Assembly (NCBI GenBank): GCA_900545605.1
Contig: UQZL01000018.1
Coordinates: 1 to 40,291, forward strand
DNA: 40,291 nucleotides
Source: an uncultured Collinsella sp.
Lineage (GTDB): Bacteria; Actinomycetota; Coriobacteriia; Coriobacteriales; Coriobacteriaceae
Reading direction: 5' to 3'
Shown here: positions 39,984 through 40,291 of the stretch, piece after piece
How the letters are laid out: each line of letters begins with the position of its first letter
Numbering within the stretch: position 1 is the stretch's first letter
Translations under genes and position numbers: made by a program
Notes under the pieces: generated by a model
What the model was told of the DNA's origin: nothing
Databases searched by the model: none
What the model saw: the letters and a program-made list of their open reading frames with translations, nothing else

Positions 39984-40291
39984 CCCGATACCCTGAGGGC
40001 CGGACCGGCCGGCCCCGGGAGATCGGAGGACGGCATGTCCGGAAAGAAGAATAGGGGCTCCGCGAGGGCGGTCCCGAGGGCCTACGGAAGGCTCACGAGG
40101 CACGAGCGGGACACGGTCCAGAGGATGCTGGAGCGCGGGGCCTCGTGCAGGGAGATCGCGAGGGAGCTGGGCAGGTCGCCCTCGACGGTGAGCGCCGAGG
40201 TGGCGTCGCACAGGTTCGTGACGGCGCCGAAGTCCAGGCGCGGCGAGCGCGTCGACGGCTCGGCCGACCTGTCGGCGGCCTGCCCGCGCCT
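39984..40291 (+). mobile_element. Left part of an IS30-family insertion sequence
   Basis: The stretch from the palindrome to the window end holds the start of an IS30-type transposase and GC-rich leader DNA (GGCCGG-rich palindromes near 39995-40018). Composition and the use of AGG for Arg differ sharply from the neighbouring genes, consistent with a mobile origin. The left terminus is only approximate because the right end is outside the window, so no terminal inverted repeat or target duplication can be checked. Confidence 0.6.
40035..40291 (+). CDS. IS30-family transposase, N-terminal part (cut by window edge)
   Basis: An open frame of 85 codons with GGAGGA just before the ATG, running off the window. 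It contains a helix-turn-helix typical of IS30 transposases: YGRLTRHERDTVQRMLERG, then ASCREIARELGRSPSTVSAEV, followed by SHRF. The DDE catalytic domain would lie downstream. Arg is encoded mostly by AGG, unlike the CGC-rich host genes. Whether the gene is intact is unknown. Confidence 0.75.
   Translation, partial: MSGKKNRGSARAVPRAYGRLTRHERDTVQRMLERGASCREIARELGRSPSTVSAEVASHRFVTAPKSRRGERVDGSADLSAACPR

Noticed and set aside
1..40291. tRNA or rRNA genes
   Set aside because: The intergenic gaps were read for cloverleaf-like arms with a GTTCRA loop and for conserved rRNA segments. None was found, though a covariance search would be more sensitive.

Overview
The window looks like a chromosomal segment of a high-GC, fermentative gut actinobacterium of the class Coriobacteriia, most likely Collinsella or a close relative. 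This is inferred from codon use, the arginine deiminase locus, the Pta/acetate kinase set, the aspartate racemase/D-aspartate ligase pair and sortase-anchored surface proteins. No rRNA, tRNA, CRISPR array or prophage was seen. Most genes are housekeeping and densely packed.

Left part, about 1-5040, all minus strand: pyrG followed at 2 bp by a XerD-type recombinase, a small winged-helix regulator, and a DUF1846/UPF0371 protein. About 5040-13130 is an arginine catabolism locus on the minus strand: arcD-like antiporter, ornithine carbamoyltransferase, arginine deiminase, an arcT-type aminotransferase, and a second arginine deiminase. The two arcA copies appear identical at DNA level, while their promoter regions have diverged except for a conserved architecture. 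No carbamate kinase gene is in the window.

About 13140-19350, plus strand: polyphosphate kinase with a long C-terminal tail, an RlmD-type 23S rRNA methyltransferase, a DJ-1 family protein overlapping maf, and a P1-family self-processing peptidase. About 19700-21930, minus strand: a family 2 glycosyltransferase and UDP-galactopyranose mutase. Next come pta (plus) and two tandem acetate kinase paralogues (minus), then a minus-strand run of HIT protein, xseB, xseA, a YugP-type zinc peptidase and RNase D.

About 30600-37660, plus strand: a lipid-kinase family protein with a 30-residue membrane microprotein directly downstream, a secreted C69 dipeptidase with an LPTTG anchor, and a complete ECF transporter (S component, fused double ATPase, T component). 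The ECF operon is preceded by a 22-codon leader with three consecutive Trp codons and an intrinsic terminator, which points to tryptophan import under ribosome-mediated attenuation. The right end holds a D-aspartate ligase and aspartate racemase pair, probably for the peptidoglycan cross-bridge, and the start of an IS30-family transposase cut by the window edge.

The most unusual non-coding signal is a set of three nested inverted-repeat elements (19358-19480, 19573-19685, 23160-23288). Each lies 13-20 nt past a stop codon. Their helices differ in sequence, but they share internal-loop sequences in the same orientation relative to the upstream gene. They look like one family of structured 3'-UTR elements.
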